64,000 bases of DNA. Origin: Schistocerca nitens. Lineage: Eukaryota > Arthropoda > Insecta > Orthoptera > Acrididae. Location of the stretch: contig NC_064619.1 of the NCBI RefSeq assembly GCF_023898315.1, positions 503,722,594-503,786,593 of the forward strand, in the 5' to 3' direction. Every line of letters begins with the position of its first letter. The stretch's first letter is position 1. Both the position numbers and the translations under genes were made by a program. The notes beneath the pieces were generated by a model. That model was not told where the DNA came from, did not search any database, and saw nothing but the letters and a program-made list of their open reading frames with translations. Below are positions 40,445 through 53,309 of this stretch, in pieces.

Positions 40445-43293
40445 TATTAGTAATTCGTGACTGGGAAGTTCAGTAAGTAATAGCATTATCCGTAAAATTC
40501 AAGGTAGTGACTTCCAATCCGCATGAGGTCCAGTGTTTTAATATACTAGGAAGAACCGACAATATACAGATTTATCAAGTGGCAAAGTAAACTTGAATTC
40601 AGCCTCAAAACATTTCAGTGAGACAGTCCCTTCTGTTTTACGGACGAAATTCCAGTAAAGTAATGGTAGAGCATGTGTACCTAAAATACAAGTGTTTTGT
40701 TTATCACCAGTTACATAGGTAATATCAAATACTGATCATTTCATTCTTATTAACTTTAGGTGATTTTTATGTTTAACACCCTCTAAATAGCCAGTAGCCA
40801 AAGTGGAAACATTTGTAGAGTATATCCCGTAAACTGACAAGATACACAGCCTCCCCTTAAATATTATACGAAGGTAAGTTCCAACCAAACAAACAAACAG
40901 TCTGCAATTTGTGTGAGTCGCAGGGCTTTTTAAAGTTCTGGCTGGGTCAGGCGTATCTTTTAGTGGCTCTAACAACAGACAGGTTTTACTTTCATTACGG
41001 GTCCTATTAAAAAATTGCATTATTGTGTTACTACTTGTAGTCTTTGTGAACGTTTCCACAGTTAGCTACACGCACATGTGTATATATTTTGATTTAGGTT
41101 AAACTACATATTGAACTTGAGGCAGTTGTATTATTCCACGCCATTTTACGTTTCCACAAGGAATCGCTTATAGCTTCGTAGCTGAGCGATGCATACGTTT
41201 AAGATATAACTCGTATAAGGAAGACATTCTAATATGTGCTCATTATTAACAAAGTAATAAATATATAAGCGGTCTCTTTTCCTCCTCGTTTAGATCTTTA
41301 ATGCAGTTGCTGGGTTCGGCATCTTGCACAAGTCATTTCGTAATAATTTCTCTTTATTTGTCTTATTACACATTTTAGTTCTTTTGATGGCGATGCTTAC
41401 AGTTGTCAGTGACAAACCCGTGCACAAGTACGAGTTCCTCTCTGCTTAACTGAAACATAATTGAGGAAAAACGAATAGTTTGAGAGCACGAAAAAAAAGC
41501 CACTCCGTCATTCCCTATGGAGTCATTATGGACCACTGGCCGTGGCTAACGCTGATATCAGAAGCGAAACGATATTTGGAAGCAAGACAATAGGCGTGAA
41601 TCGTTTCAGCCTTTCTTCCGAGCAAACGGTGGGTGTTGGAAGCTAACGACGTCGTAAGCTCCCCCACATCACGTCCGTCCATTGCCTTCTGCAGGAGACC
41701 ACAGAGTGTTCGGGCTGTGAGTAAGTGCGTGGATGTATTCTAATGACGCAGAAATCATAAGATATAACAATATGTGAGAAGATGAGGCTAATGCTAGCCA
41801 TTGTTAGAATCCTCATAGTAACATGTTTAATTTTCTTCTGTTTCTATGTTTTATTCAGCTCATAATTTCAGGTGGCTATGTATCGATGTACGATACATCC
41901 TAACCATGTAGCAAAAACTAGTTTAACTGTGTTCAACAGGGAAAACATATCTTCCGGCCACCAGTGTTCTGTGGAATATCATCATCGTTAACGCTAGGCA
42001 TAAGGTTGGAATTAGACTCAGTTGCTGTGAGGAGAATACACGGCGTGTGTGTGTGTGTGTGTTTCTAATAGGATGTCAGACGTTAATGATTTGTACTCGA
42101 TTTTTATTGATTTAAGGTTTCAGTGTGAAAGAATGTACTGAAGGTCGTGGCATAAGGGCCTATTTTAAGACAGTTTGCATGTTTAAACTACTGGCTTACG
42201 TGTAACAACGTAATCAATAACAAATTTGCTATCCATAATTAACTGTTATAGCCTATAGCCCTTAATTTCTCGGATCATAGCTCGATCTTGAATAAATTGT
42301 TGGAATATTCTCCAAATAGTCTGAAGTGCGTACGTAGTAAGTAATAAACGGTGACACAAAGTTTAGGGAAAGATTGAGTATGTTTTGAATTGGAGATTGG
42401 AAGGGTAGTAACATGGCATTGTTATTCCTGTGGGAATGCGACACCAATGTTACATTGTCAGTAATGAGTAAATACTTGTAAATCACTCACATTGTTTTAT
42501 ATTCTTTTCAAGATAATCCGAGAAATATTCGCTGGCCTTTTTACCTTTTTTCTTCAAAACTAAATTTTTCCTAGACCAAAGGAAACATTATTTTTGTGCC
42601 ATCAATGACTCCAGTGAAGACAAAGAATTGTTTCTGTCCATACACAAACGGTGATATAAGTATGTTGTATGCTACATCTTCCTTTACTTTTTTCCTCTGT
42701 GACTGGAACCTTGCTACAGCCTACAACATTGGAGCCCATAAACAAAAAGAGTGCGTTGTCCGTAATCCAGTTTAATGTAAACAGACAAACAATTTTGCTT
42801 ACAGAGAACATAATTTGTGTGACTGTAAACACGATATCAAGAGAGTATAAAGTTTACAGTTTTTCTTCTTAGTTTTCCCTTCACTCTTGGAAAAGTCATT
42901 TCTCTCATTACTTGTCTGATATTCTATTTCATTCTCAATACAATGGTCACAGACACTATAACTTTTTCAGAAAAGTGTACATCACGAGTTTCTGGTAAGT
43001 GTGGTAGTTGCCCCAACAACGACATCAATATCTGGATGTTTCATTCCAAAATGTAAGGTAAGATTCCGTGTTTCATTCATAACAATTAGGTAATCATTTC
43101 ACGATAATTTGACCTTCTTTCACAACAGCACAATTTTTTGATGCATATGAATCTGTGCTGGATGTGAAGGACGAAACAGATAGTGACATAAATAATGATT
43201 GCACTAACATTTGTAGTTGCTGTTAATTAATTCATACTACTATGACAATTAAAATGCTCAAGTACGTGGAGTATGCGATATTATTTTCAGTAT
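40445..43293. other. 2.8 kb without a supported gene
   Basis: AT-rich. Contains a (GT)n run at 42,044-42,062 and short open frames with no recognised domain (for example minus 40,736-41,059). Confidence 0.35.
42044..42062. repeat. (GT)n microsatellite
   Basis: A short uninterrupted GT run in unassigned sequence. Confidence 0.9.
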
Positions 43294-43548
43294 GAAAATA
43301 ATTTGTCGTGATTCACATTTATAAAATGATGACATTTCAGGTGCTCAAGCAATCATATTTAGTTCATTAAAATTTCTTTACAGTGAGTAACTAGTTACAT
43401 GTAGTACCATTACTACAGTCAATGCTAGTACCAGTACTGCATGCGGTGAGTTACTTAGTCTAAAGAAACTTTAATGATCTGGAGATGATTGCTTGCGCAA
43501 TCGAAACCGGTGAACATTTTATAAATGTACGATTATGGAAATAATTCG
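43294..43548. mobile_element. Foldback (MITE-like) element
   Basis: The left half (atttataaaatgatgacat, caagcaatcat, cattaaaatttctttacagt) is an imperfect reverse complement of the right half (actttaatgatctggagatg, gattgcttgcgc, acattttataaat). The centre is near 43,420. No coding capacity, consistent with a non-autonomous foldback or MITE. Confidence 0.7.
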
Positions 43549-43813
43549 TATATTGAATTAATATTACATTTAGATCATCTATGTCTCCATTAGTTCCTGT
43601 TGAACTCAGTACTTCAAAAGCACTTCACAATATACACAACATTGGCTCAGTGTCTCATACGTCGTAAAATGCTATTCATAAAAGTAGAAAGAGACAAAGT
43701 TTCCTTAGTTAAAAATATTAACAGTACGATTTACAATAAATCCATTCTTACAAAAGGTTCTTAGCTATTGTAATACAACTTCAATCGAGAGTGGGTGTTT
43801 TTCAGAAGAAGAT

Positions 43814-45221
43814 GAAATACGAACACCGTGAATTCATTGTCCCAGGAAGGGGAAACTTTATTGACACATTCCTGGAGTCAGATACATCACATGATCACAC
43901 TGACAGAACCACAGGCACATAGACACAGGCAACAGAGCATGCACAATGTCGGCACTAGTACAGTGTATATCCACCTTTCGCAGCAATGCAGGCTGCAATT
44001 CTCCCATGGAGACGATCGTAGAGATGCTGGATGTAGTCCTGTGGAACGGCTTGCCATGCCATTTCCACCTGGCGCCTCAGTTGGACCAGCGTTCGTGCTG
44101 GACGTGCAGACCGCGTGAGACGACGCTTCATCCAGTCCCAAACATGCTCAATGGGGGACAGATCCGGAGATCTTGCTGGCCAGGGTAGTTGACTTACACC
44201 TTCTAGAGCACGTTGGGTGGCACGGGATACATGCGGACGTGCATTGTCCTGTTGGAACAGCAAGTTCCCTTGCCGGTCTAGGAATGGTAGAACGAAAGGG
44301 TTCGATGACGGTTTGGATGTACCGTGCACTATTCAGTGTCCCCTCGACGATCACCAGTGGTGTACAGCCAGTGTAGGAGATCGCTCCCCACACCATGATG
44401 CCGGGTGTTGGCCCTGTGTGCCTCGGTGTATGCAGTCCTGATTGTGGCGCTCACCTGCACGGCGCCAAACACGCATACGACCATCATTGGCACCAAGGCA
44501 GAAGCGACTCTCATCGCTGAAGACGACACGTCTCCATTCGTCCTTCCATTCACGCCTGTCGCGACACCACTGGAGGCAGGCTGCACGATGTTGGGGCGTG
44601 AGCGGAAGACGGCCTAACGGTGTGCGGGACCGTAGCCCAGCTTCATGGAGACGGTTGCGAATGGTCCTCGCCGATACCCCAGGAGCAACAGTGTCCCTAA
44701 TTTGCTGGGAAGTGGCGGTGCGGTCCCCTACGGCACTGCGTAGGATCCTACGGTCTTGGCCTGCATCCGTGCGTCGCTGCGGTCCGGTCACAGGTCGACG
44801 GGCACGTGCACCTTCCGCCAACCACTGGCGACAACATCGATGTACTGTGGAGACCTCACGCCCCACGTGTTGAGCAATTCGGCGGTACGTCCACCCGGCC
44901 TCCCGCATGCCCACTATACGCCCTCGCTCAAACTCCGTCAACTGCACATACGGTTCACGTCCACGCTGTCGCGGCATGCTACCAGTGTTAAAGACTGCGA
45001 TGGAGCTCCGTATGCCACGGCAAACTAGCTGACACTGACGGCGGCGGTGCACAAATGCTGCGCAGCTAGCGCCATTCGACGGCCAACACCGCGGTTCCTG
45101 GTGTGTCCGCTGTGCCGTGCGTGTGATCATTGCTTGTACAGCCCTCTCGCAGTATCCGGAGCAAGTATGGTGGGTCTGACACACCGGTGTCAATGTGTTC
45201 TTTTTTCCATTTCCAGGAGTG
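43814..45221 (-). mobile_element. Tc1-like DNA transposon copy 2, left TIR lost
   Basis: It is nearly identical to copy 1 (28,756-30,177) from gaacaccgtgaattcattgt to the right TIR ending aggagtg with TA at 45,222-45,223. The outer part of the left TIR is replaced by unrelated sequence (ttcagaagaagatgaaatac). Confidence 0.93.
43955..44977 (-). pseudogene. Tc1-like transposase copy 2, two single-base frameshifts
   Basis: It aligns with the intact transposase at 28,911-29,933 and starts MPRQRGREPYVQLTEFERGR. A missing base near 44,427 (ctcggtgtatgc here against ctcggttgtatgc) and an extra base near 44,297 (gaacgaaaggg against gaacgatggg) shift the frame around the middle of the catalytic core. 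The compensating shifts leave the first Asp block (VFSDESRFCLGANDGR) and the FQQDNARPH/SPIEHVW blocks in the original frame, with a scrambled segment between. The protein would terminate early. All other parts are conserved. Confidence 0.93.
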
Positions 45222-45223
45222 TA

Positions 45224-46037
45224 TATAACGGTGGAATAGCTCAGAAGTCACAGCTAGTTGCCATGAATAAATTCAACATAATTCTCGCCAACAAAACAAA
45301 TTCGGGTGGTATTCGGTTACTGAGGGAAAATCACAGAAGCGCTGACTGGCTTGGTGCCGGAGAAGTGCCAACATTATCTGTTTGTAAATTCGCTATCGCG
45401 TTCACCACTGACACGACAATCGAGATTTCAAGAAAGTATTTTCCTGTAAAGATGTCTGAGGTGACAAGAGAAACAGCCAGAATTCTTATTGCCTATCATG
45501 TCCTCAACTGATGCAGTACAACAAAAGACCAACTTTGAAGATGTAGTAGCGTCCACTCCAGAGTAGTCAAGATGGTACGTCTAGAGGGACAGTAAATTGA
45601 AGTACAGACCACAACTGAGGAGGAATAACGTGTATCTGAGGGAACTGGTGGGGTAATGCAGATTAAATGGATAGGCAAAGCTGGAGAGCAGAGAGATCAA
45701 GCAGATTGAAAGAGACCGCCCAACGCCACGTGATGTAATTTGTCATACATGCTACAGGTTGTTACCTTCCAATTACATATAAAGTTTGCTATAGTTTATA
45801 CAAATTGTGTGACGGTACAACTACAACGTCTCTACATAAAAGGTCTTCCCTGCGTTGGTGGTTATCAAAAGCACAGGCGCGCCCAATAATGTTCTGATTG
45901 GCACCCACGTGTTCTGTTGAATGAGTCTGCCAGTCAGTGACAATGTAACCGCAAAGCTCCCTGCCTACCTTACACTGCACGAGTTCCTTTGAAGCCGTGC
46001 TCTTCCTGGGGAAACATTCCGTATACTTTGAATGAAG
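45224..46037. other. Unassigned sequence with one small ORF
   Basis: A plus frame from ATG 45,263 to 45,511 (MNKFNIILANKTNSGGIRLL) has protein-like composition but no domain I recognise. Nothing else is supported. Confidence 0.25.
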
Positions 46038-46050
46038 TAGTAAGCCAGGG

Positions 46051-46263
46051 TTCCGCAGCTCGTGGTCGTGCGGTAGCGTTCTCGCTTCCCACGCCCGGGT
46101 TCCCGGGTTCGATTCCCGGCGGGGTCAGGGATTTTCTCTGCCTCGTGATGACTGGGTGTTGTGTGATGTCCTTAGGTTAGTTAGGTTTAAGTAGTTCTAA
46201 GTTCTAGGGGACTGATGACCATAGCTGTTAAGTCTCATAGTGCTCAGTGCCATTTGAACCATT
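46051..46263 (+). mobile_element. tRNA-derived SINE, head type 2
   Basis: Same head as 37,795-38,020 (cgtggtcgtgcggtagcg, B-box ggttcgattcc) joined to the common tail (ttaggttagttaggtttaag, gggactgatgacc, gccatttgaacc). Duplication tagtaagccaggg at 46,038-46,050 and 46,264-46,276. Confidence 0.95.
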
Positions 46264-46289
46264 TAGTAAGCCAGGGAGGAGATTAAGGG

Positions 46290-46530
46290 TTGGGTTGGGT
46301 TGTTGTGGTGGAGGAGACCAGACAGCGAGGTCATCGGTATCATCGGATTAGGGAAGGACGGGGAAGGAAGTTGGCCGCGCCCTTTCAAAGGAACCATCCA
46401 GGAATTTGCCTGGAGCGGTTTATGGAAATCAAGGAAAACCTAAATCAGGACGGCCGGACGCGGGATTGAACCGTCGTACTCCCGAATGCGAGTCCAGTGT
46501 GCAAACCGCTGCGCCACCTCGCTCGGTGAA
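46290..46530 (-). mobile_element. tRNA-derived SINE, head type 4 (accgagcgaggtggcgcagc)
   Basis: In reverse complement the A-box is gtggcgcagcggtt and the B-box ggttcaatccc. The body includes gatttaggttttccttgatt and gatgacctcgctgtctggtc. Duplication gagattaaggg at 46,279-46,289 and 46,531-46,541. It lies 26 bp from the previous SINE. Confidence 0.95.
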
Positions 46531-46541
46531 GAGATTAAGGG

Positions 46542-49500
46542 CCAGTAAATGAGTACCATACTCGTCTGACAATAACAGACTATGCTGCTGCGACCTTTTT
46601 GTCTCATTTTAAATTGGTATACGTAAGTATCATATTTCGATCAAGGCGACCTGTGTAACAGTGGAATCCAAGGAGCCTTCACGTGAGCCGTTAAGTCAGA
46701 CTAACCATCTTCCCAACTTACTCTCTACATACTTGCTAGCACACAGGAAATTAAATACGCAAGAGAGCGTCAGTTACAAACATTTAAGGAAACCCTCTTT
46801 AACTATTCTGCCGCACGGAACTTCGCTTATTTCAGCTTTTATGTCACCGTGGTTCGAGTGCTACTAGCGAAATTATCTGGCGTCGGATGACCCTCGGTAC
46901 CATCTCCTCAAAACAAGGAACAGCTAGCTTACCAGTAACCTTTTCTCCGTCTATGACGTCAGGGATATCACTTTTCTTAGGTAACATATCCACAATGATT
47001 TTGTTACTACAGCCTGTGACGAACGCTTATTCTCACCCGCATCAACCGTCACGGGAATTTTACTATGTATACTTATCTTCGAATCAACACAATTACTGAC
47101 CCACTATTTTGTGTGTCGTCTCCCTTCCCCTGGCAGGGGACTATCCACCAACCTTCTAGGATATTCGAGACGCCACACTGACACCTCCAAGTCGGACAGC
47201 TTCAGCCCACGCGAGCGTTGCCGCTGCTTGCGGAGGTCATTTTCCCCTTACACCTTCCGGAACAACAACTAACATAGCTACCTTCTTCATCGTTCACTTC
47301 CTCTGATTCGTTGTATTTCAAATTTCATAGATATCAAACCATAGATTCCATATCTGATGAAAGTTGTTCCTTATAATATCGAGTGTTACCAGCATTTGGT
47401 AGTGTTTACGTAGCTTACTTGCGAGCAATAATCTTTCCCATTATATCTGTGCCTCAGTGATCACATTCCGCCTATCACAGCTGCGTGGGTTGCCCCAGCA
47501 TATCTAGCCGGGGACTTTGAGGCGTGTGTTGCTGCGGAAATATCTAGCGAAGCGATGGACGCCACACGTGGTTTGCTTATGGAATCCACGGCGTTTAGCT
47601 TAGGTTTATTCTGTTTGGGATGCTCTGGAATGAAGCAAGGTTTGGTTCGAGTACGATTTAGCGTGCTTTTGCTAGATGCTTCATCGCATTACACTGAAAA
47701 ATTGGTTGAGGCTGATATCTTTATTTTAAGACATAGCGAGGTAGACTGGAACACTGGAACAGTGTAGCTGCATAGACAGTGCTATCTGGTGAGGAACAAA
47801 ATGGCCCTTGCGACTGCGAGCTATGTCGAGTAGATTCAGTTCTTTTTACGTGTTCTGTCTGATTCGTGACCGGGTTTAACAAAACGCAGTTTCATTCACG
47901 GTTTTCAAATCTGTTTTGAAGATCTGATCTTTTCTACTTTAATCGGCGTGGTCTATGTAAGGTTTTGTAAGCTTGAAGCACAATATAATCCAAAGTTAAC
48001 GCAGATCTTATCCTGTCATTTCAGATCCATATTATACATGTATTCAACTAAACCAAGTGCAGTTTTAAAGTTTTAAGAGATAATATATGTGACCAACTTA
48101 AAAGCCCTTCACGTGTGCCTATGCAGAAGTATCTAAGCCGAATATTCTGTTGAAATTAAATTATAGTTTGAGTCTGAATAATTTTTCTCGTAACATATAT
48201 TTAGAAATAAGGAATTGTTTTCATAAGCAAACTATTTTCAGATTACGGGAGGTTAGCTTGCCTCGAGAGTTTCTGGACAGTAGCTGTTTCGTCGTCTTGT
48301 TATTATATTCGATGACAAAGCTACAGTACTAGGTCAGAATCAATAGTAGATCATTTCAAATGCCAAAAGAATATCTATTGCGTTAAGTTTACGAGTCTGT
48401 GATGAATCGTTCCTGAGGACAGTCCGATAGCGTAATAATATTTAATTTAGGCCACATTGACTTTGCATAGAGGGCATCTTTAATCAAGGCTATTTCAGGT
48501 GGTACTTCAGCGTCCACTGCTACTGGTGTAGTCACATCCAATTTAACAGCCACCGTACACTATGCTGACTGCATCAAGGAGCTACAAATGACCATTGAAT
48601 ATTTTCAAGCCCCGTAAACAATTACTTTTTCCTTAAATTTATTTGAGTTTTACGCGATATGAATGACACAGTGAGAGTGAACAAGGGAGTTAGTACCGAT
48701 GAAAGCTCTCAAGCTGGTGCAGTTTAGAAACACAGACATCGCCATGGCCTGGACTTTGACGCAATAATTGTCCTTGCACAATTGCAAACTAAGCTTGCTT
48801 AGGCATTCCAACCTGAGTTTCAGTAGAAAAATTTCATTACAATATTTTAATAAGATAACTACATGTAAATATTAAATCACACTTTGAGAACAATACCTTT
48901 GAGCAATTTACGTGTGCAATATCATTGCTCTCTGCTATGTATATCACCACGTTCAGAACAGTCAAACACTCAGCAGACAGAGACATCGCACTAGCAAAAT
49001 ACTACTGCTGCAAACGTTATACATGATGTAAACACTGTTGATCTCATCCAGGCTATGTCATTCCAAAACAAGCAAACAAGTGGCATATCTCAATTCCTGT
49101 TTCAGCAGAGAACATTGTATATCGTGTAGCCTTCGTAATAACCGATGTACTTCGTTTTTCCAAGCTATTACCCAAAGACATGGTTTCTTGTGGGACATGC
49201 TGAACCGAACTTTCAGTGGTTGGGAGAGCAGGGCTACGTTTTCATTAACTGGCGATGATGAGGTGACTATCATTTATTGAAATATTTATTTGCAGCAGGT
49301 TCAGTAATTTTGCAGGCCACGGTGGGGATTTCTTCGTGGCTGCGGGACCACCAGTTTAGAAGGCGATGTCGGGCACAATCAATCCCCCTACAATGGTCAC
49401 AGACCTGTAATTGAAATTGCCGTAAGAACCACGGCCCACATAGAACGTCAGCAACCTCTTACATACGGCAACCAACATAGCATACGAGATGAATACAGAA

Positions 49501-51377
49501 TGACGATTCATAAGGGATACTCTGTTTAGAGCTACACAATGCAGTATTAATAGAACTGTATAGAATTAAAACTACAGATTCTCGTTTAATAAGAAGTTTC
49601 AAAGCTGGTTGCTAACGCCAGCATACTTGAAGGACTAAACTTTGATCATGCAAAGGTAACAAAATTGTGTGGTCTTTAAGAAATAAAATAAATAAAATAG
49701 TTTAAAAGAATCTTTAAGATCCAAAAGAAATCTCATAAGTGATTCTACATGTTGCCCTTACACTAAAGATTTAACTTTAATGATGTGATAGTACACGCTC
49801 AGATTTTGATATTTAATGCCACTCCTTAACTTACCTATTCAACAGGTTTCCATCATAAAACAAAGTGAATGAATCCATAGTTCATTTAGTTTGTCTTATA
49901 CGACGGGAATCATTCTACCGTAACAATTTACATCACAAAGAACAACTAATAAAACCTGGTCACCAAACACCACCGGAAACCACACACCTAACACAGAACT
50001 ACTAATGCCCAATGCACCGTCTCAGTTCTATGGCATTATGCACTGCGCCCTCTACACGCCAAAGGATCAACAGCCCCAGCCAGTCATATCCTGTGCAGTC
50101 CAAATCAAATAAGAACTTTGTAAAAGTAACTGTTTACAGCCATCAGATATCTGAAGTACAGCATCTTGATCCATGAGGTCTACATGTGCTACTTTCCTTC
50201 TCTACTGGTTTCAAGTATTACGAGCATTATTACTTAAGGACTAACAGTAAAATGAAATGAAAATCGTATCTTATATACACAGTCTGAAGAGAGGACCAAT
50301 TACAGTAGTTGCAAAGCTGTACAGTGAAAAATCGTAATTGCATTAACGTCAAAAAGGGCGTGATCGTATGTTCTGTAAAAATAAATGTCACTACGAAGTA
50401 TATACAAACTTTAAAAGAGACTTCAATGCCAATTGGCGTGATTCACATGGTAGTGCCACGAATAGAAGATTACAAACAGGTATAAATCGTCACTATAATA
50501 CCAATGATGTTAGAATGAACGAAAATCAAAAGCAAAGGAACAGTTATCATAGGAGAACAATGATGCTGTTATAATGTCAAATGCTCGCAGCAGTTAGATA
50601 ACACAAAATGTAGTCGTAAACATCGAAGTGTAGAGGCGTCTAAACAACTCAATTAGACACATTTAAATATATTGGATTCAGCAATGGTTATGACATCTGA
50701 GTTGTTGATAGTTTATGGGGAAAGAAAGTGAAAATGAAGAATATCAAAAATAGCAAAACGATTACCTAGACCAGAATTAATGAATGAAAAATAATAAGTT
50801 AGTAAATTTCCTCTATTTTGGCAAAATTTTCTACCAGAGTTGTCTGTTTTTAAAGAAAAGTAATGTTTGAATTGTGTTTCAATCTGAAGACAATATTAAA
50901 ACTCTGAGTGAAAGCAGTTGAAGAAACTGAAGTCAATGGAATTATTGTGGAACTTGAAATCAGTTCCACGTTTTTCAAATAGGCAGACAATTAAAAGGAA
51001 GGTTCTGGGAACATCTTCATATACCAAGTTCTTCAACTCACAGCACACATCAGTCTGTAATCATACAATGGGAACTACAGAAGACAATTTGAATCTTCTT
51101 CATAAAATAAACGAATAGGCACAGATTTTTCGTGATATTGAAACAGTCCATGAAGACATACTGAATGAAAAAACGGCCTTAGGAGTAAAAACTTCGTTGT
51201 GAATTTCAGTGATGTGTTGAACATAAAGGTTAACTGGTTTCAAACTCCTTCCACGAATTTACCTAATCGTATTGGTTGTTTTTGGTCTTACTGCGTCCTG
51301 TTACGTGGCAATATTTTAATGTGTTTTTGATATTTCCAATTTGCTGCACTGTTTCGCTTCAAGTTTGGAAAGAATCA
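46542..51377. other. Long stretch without a supported gene
   Basis: Nearly 5 kb of mostly AT-rich sequence. Open frames are short (for example plus 46,661-46,867; 47,555-47,767; 49,038-49,280) and I recognise no domain in them. A GC-richer patch at 47,110-47,260 shows no clear signal. No SINE or transposon end was recognised. Old, diverged elements may be hidden here. Confidence 0.35.
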
Positions 51378-51378
51378 T

Positions 51379-51379
<1 letters not shown>

Positions 51380-51467
<88 letters not shown>
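51380..51467. repeat. Compound microsatellite (CA)n(TA)n
   Basis: About 27 CA units run directly into about 17 TA units. It produces a false His-Thr/Ile-Tyr open frame. Confidence 0.97.
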
Positions 51468-51468
<1 letters not shown>

Positions 51469-51662
51469 TGACACGCTAAGTATATGATACTATTTATTGA
51501 TTTCTGATTCAAAATTGGTTTCTCTTGACTCCTTCTTGTGCATCATAGGAGCCAACCTCACATATAAAGTTCTTGTAACAGCCACCTTAGGGCAAAAGTC
51601 ATATTCAGACAGATTTATTACTACATACACACCGTATATAAGTTAGAATATAGGAAACCATC

Positions 51663-51853
51663 GCCGGCCGGAGTGGCCAAGCGGTTCTAGGCGCTACAGT
51701 CTGGAACTGCGGGTCCGCTACGGTCACAGGTCAGAATCCTGCTTCGGGCATGGATGTGTGTGATGTCCTTAGGTTAGTTAGGTTTAAATAGTTCTGGGGG
51801 ACTGATGACCTCAGAATTTAAGTCCCATAGTGCTCAGAGCCATTTGAACCATT
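51663..51853 (+). mobile_element. tRNA-derived SINE, head type 1
   Basis: Starts gccggccggagtggccaagc. The B-box is decayed (ggtcagaatcc). The tail is shortened by a small deletion (ttaaatagttctgggggact). A flank ggaaac occurs on both sides, a possible decayed duplication. Confidence 0.88.
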
Positions 51854-52144
51854 GGAAACTACATCTGTATTGTATGGATAACTTTTGTTTTATGTTCCTT
51901 ATTTACGTGCTATTGTGATGTTTTAATAGCGATGAAGCTTCTGATTGCTTCCCCTTACTATATTTTATATTTTTATCGCTTTGATATTTCTTGTCGCTGA
52001 TATACGTCTACATACACACATATGTTGGTGTGTTCTCTAGACTTTTACTTGTGGCACCATCTGTGTACAATCGTGTATTTCATCTCTTCATGCTGTTGAC
52101 CCCTATGTAGTTTGTTTCTTTGGGTAATGCTGTTGAGCGAGCAG
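51854..52144. other. Unassigned AT-rich sequence
   Basis: No supported feature. Confidence 0.35.
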
Positions 52145-52360
52145 ACAGGGTGATTTTTTTTCCACCGTGAACAAACTGTAGGAATTGATCGAAGAGAAGA
52201 TATGGACCGAAACAAGTCTGATGAACTGATGTCCAGAAATGCATAGTTTCCATGCTAGAGATCATTTATTCTATCAGCCATTGTTACAGAAACTGTGGTC
52301 CAACACGCGTATGCCATGCAGCCACAGTTACAGTATGTGTTATGTTTCGGCGTAAGGTCA
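52145..52360 (+). repeat. Left long terminal inverted repeat of the nested DNA transposon
   Basis: Homologous in reverse complement to 56,735-56,938. Shared words include tttttccaccgtg, gtccggaa/gtccagaa, and ccacagttacagtatg. Confidence 0.75.
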
Positions 52361-52595
52361 AGCACCGGCACGCCAGGCACGAACGTTAGAGCAAGAGAGG
52401 GCTGTGAGACGACTCCAGCCAATTGCATGCTGACCGAGCCCACCCTAGGGCGACAATGTGACATCGGTGGCCTCTACACGAAGGGGACATAAGCGCCGCA
52501 TCGCCTGGCTGCAGCCGAGTTCTAAAGAAACGTCAAGACCAACGGCCTGAATAGAAGAATCAACTATATTACTTCATTTGTATTAGAAACTGTAT

Positions 52596-53153
52596 ACAGT
52601 GTGATTCAAAAGTGGTGGTCAATATTCAGGGATATAGCGGGAATGATCATTATAAACAAAAAAGCCAAATTAACATAAGGGGCTGAAACGCATATCTTAA
52701 GAGCTACGAGCAATTCTTGATCTTCGATTCTGTGATACAAATCTCTTCTACTGCAAGCTCTTTGCTTTCCATATTTTGGGAAGTGGTAGTATGGACCAAA
52801 ACAAGGAAAATATGTCCAGTAAACATGTGCTCGAAAACGCATACCTTGTTCTTTAGAAAAGTGTGTTTCAAAATAGCGAAGATGAACAAGTGCTCATAGC
52901 TCTTAACTTATGCTTACTAGGGCACATGTTTACCGGACTTTTTTTGGTTTTAGTCCATACTACCACTTCCCAAGGTATGGAAAGAAAGAGCTTGCAGTGG
53001 AAGAGATTTGTTTCACAGTATCGAAGCTCAATAATTGCCCATAGCTCTTAATGTATGCATTTTAGACCCCATATTTACTTGACTTTTTTGGTTCCAGTGG
53101 TTATTCCTGTCATATCCTTGAATATTGACCAGCACTTCTGAAACACTCGGTGT
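52596..53153. mobile_element. Foldback element, about 560 bp, within the DNA transposon
   Basis: The two halves are imperfect reverse complements over more than 200 bp: ggtcaatattcagggatat on the left and atatccttgaatattgacc on the right, and gggaagtggtagtatggacc against ccatactaccacttcccaa. The centre is near 52,870. No ORF of its own. Confidence 0.88.
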
Positions 53154-53309
53154 ATTGGAGAGATTTCTTATTTTGTCTGTCGCCGATTGCTTGCGACACG
53201 TCTCTAGCTCTCAAAATTAAGTACTCTCATTTTCTTTTCGTAAAAAAATTCATTATTACCACTTGTTTGATGTCTAGCGATCCGAGGAAGCAGGATTTCT
53301 AAACACACC

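Noticed and set aside
45066..45251. Upstream extension of the Tc1-like transposase (72 extra codons in both copies)
   Set aside because: The sequence upstream of MPRQ lies outside the known domain start, overlaps the terminal region and shows no domain, so the inner ATG is preferred.
46880..47170. Retroelement gag or protease on the minus strand
   Set aside because: A few motif-like words occur, but stops are dense and no conserved block could be confirmed.
47555..47767. 70-codon plus ORF as a host gene
   Set aside because: Short, no domain, no splice context and no codon pattern distinguishing it from chance frames.
51276..51479. 67-codon ORF rich in His-Thr and Ile-Tyr
   Set aside because: It is the translation of the (CA)n(TA)n microsatellite.
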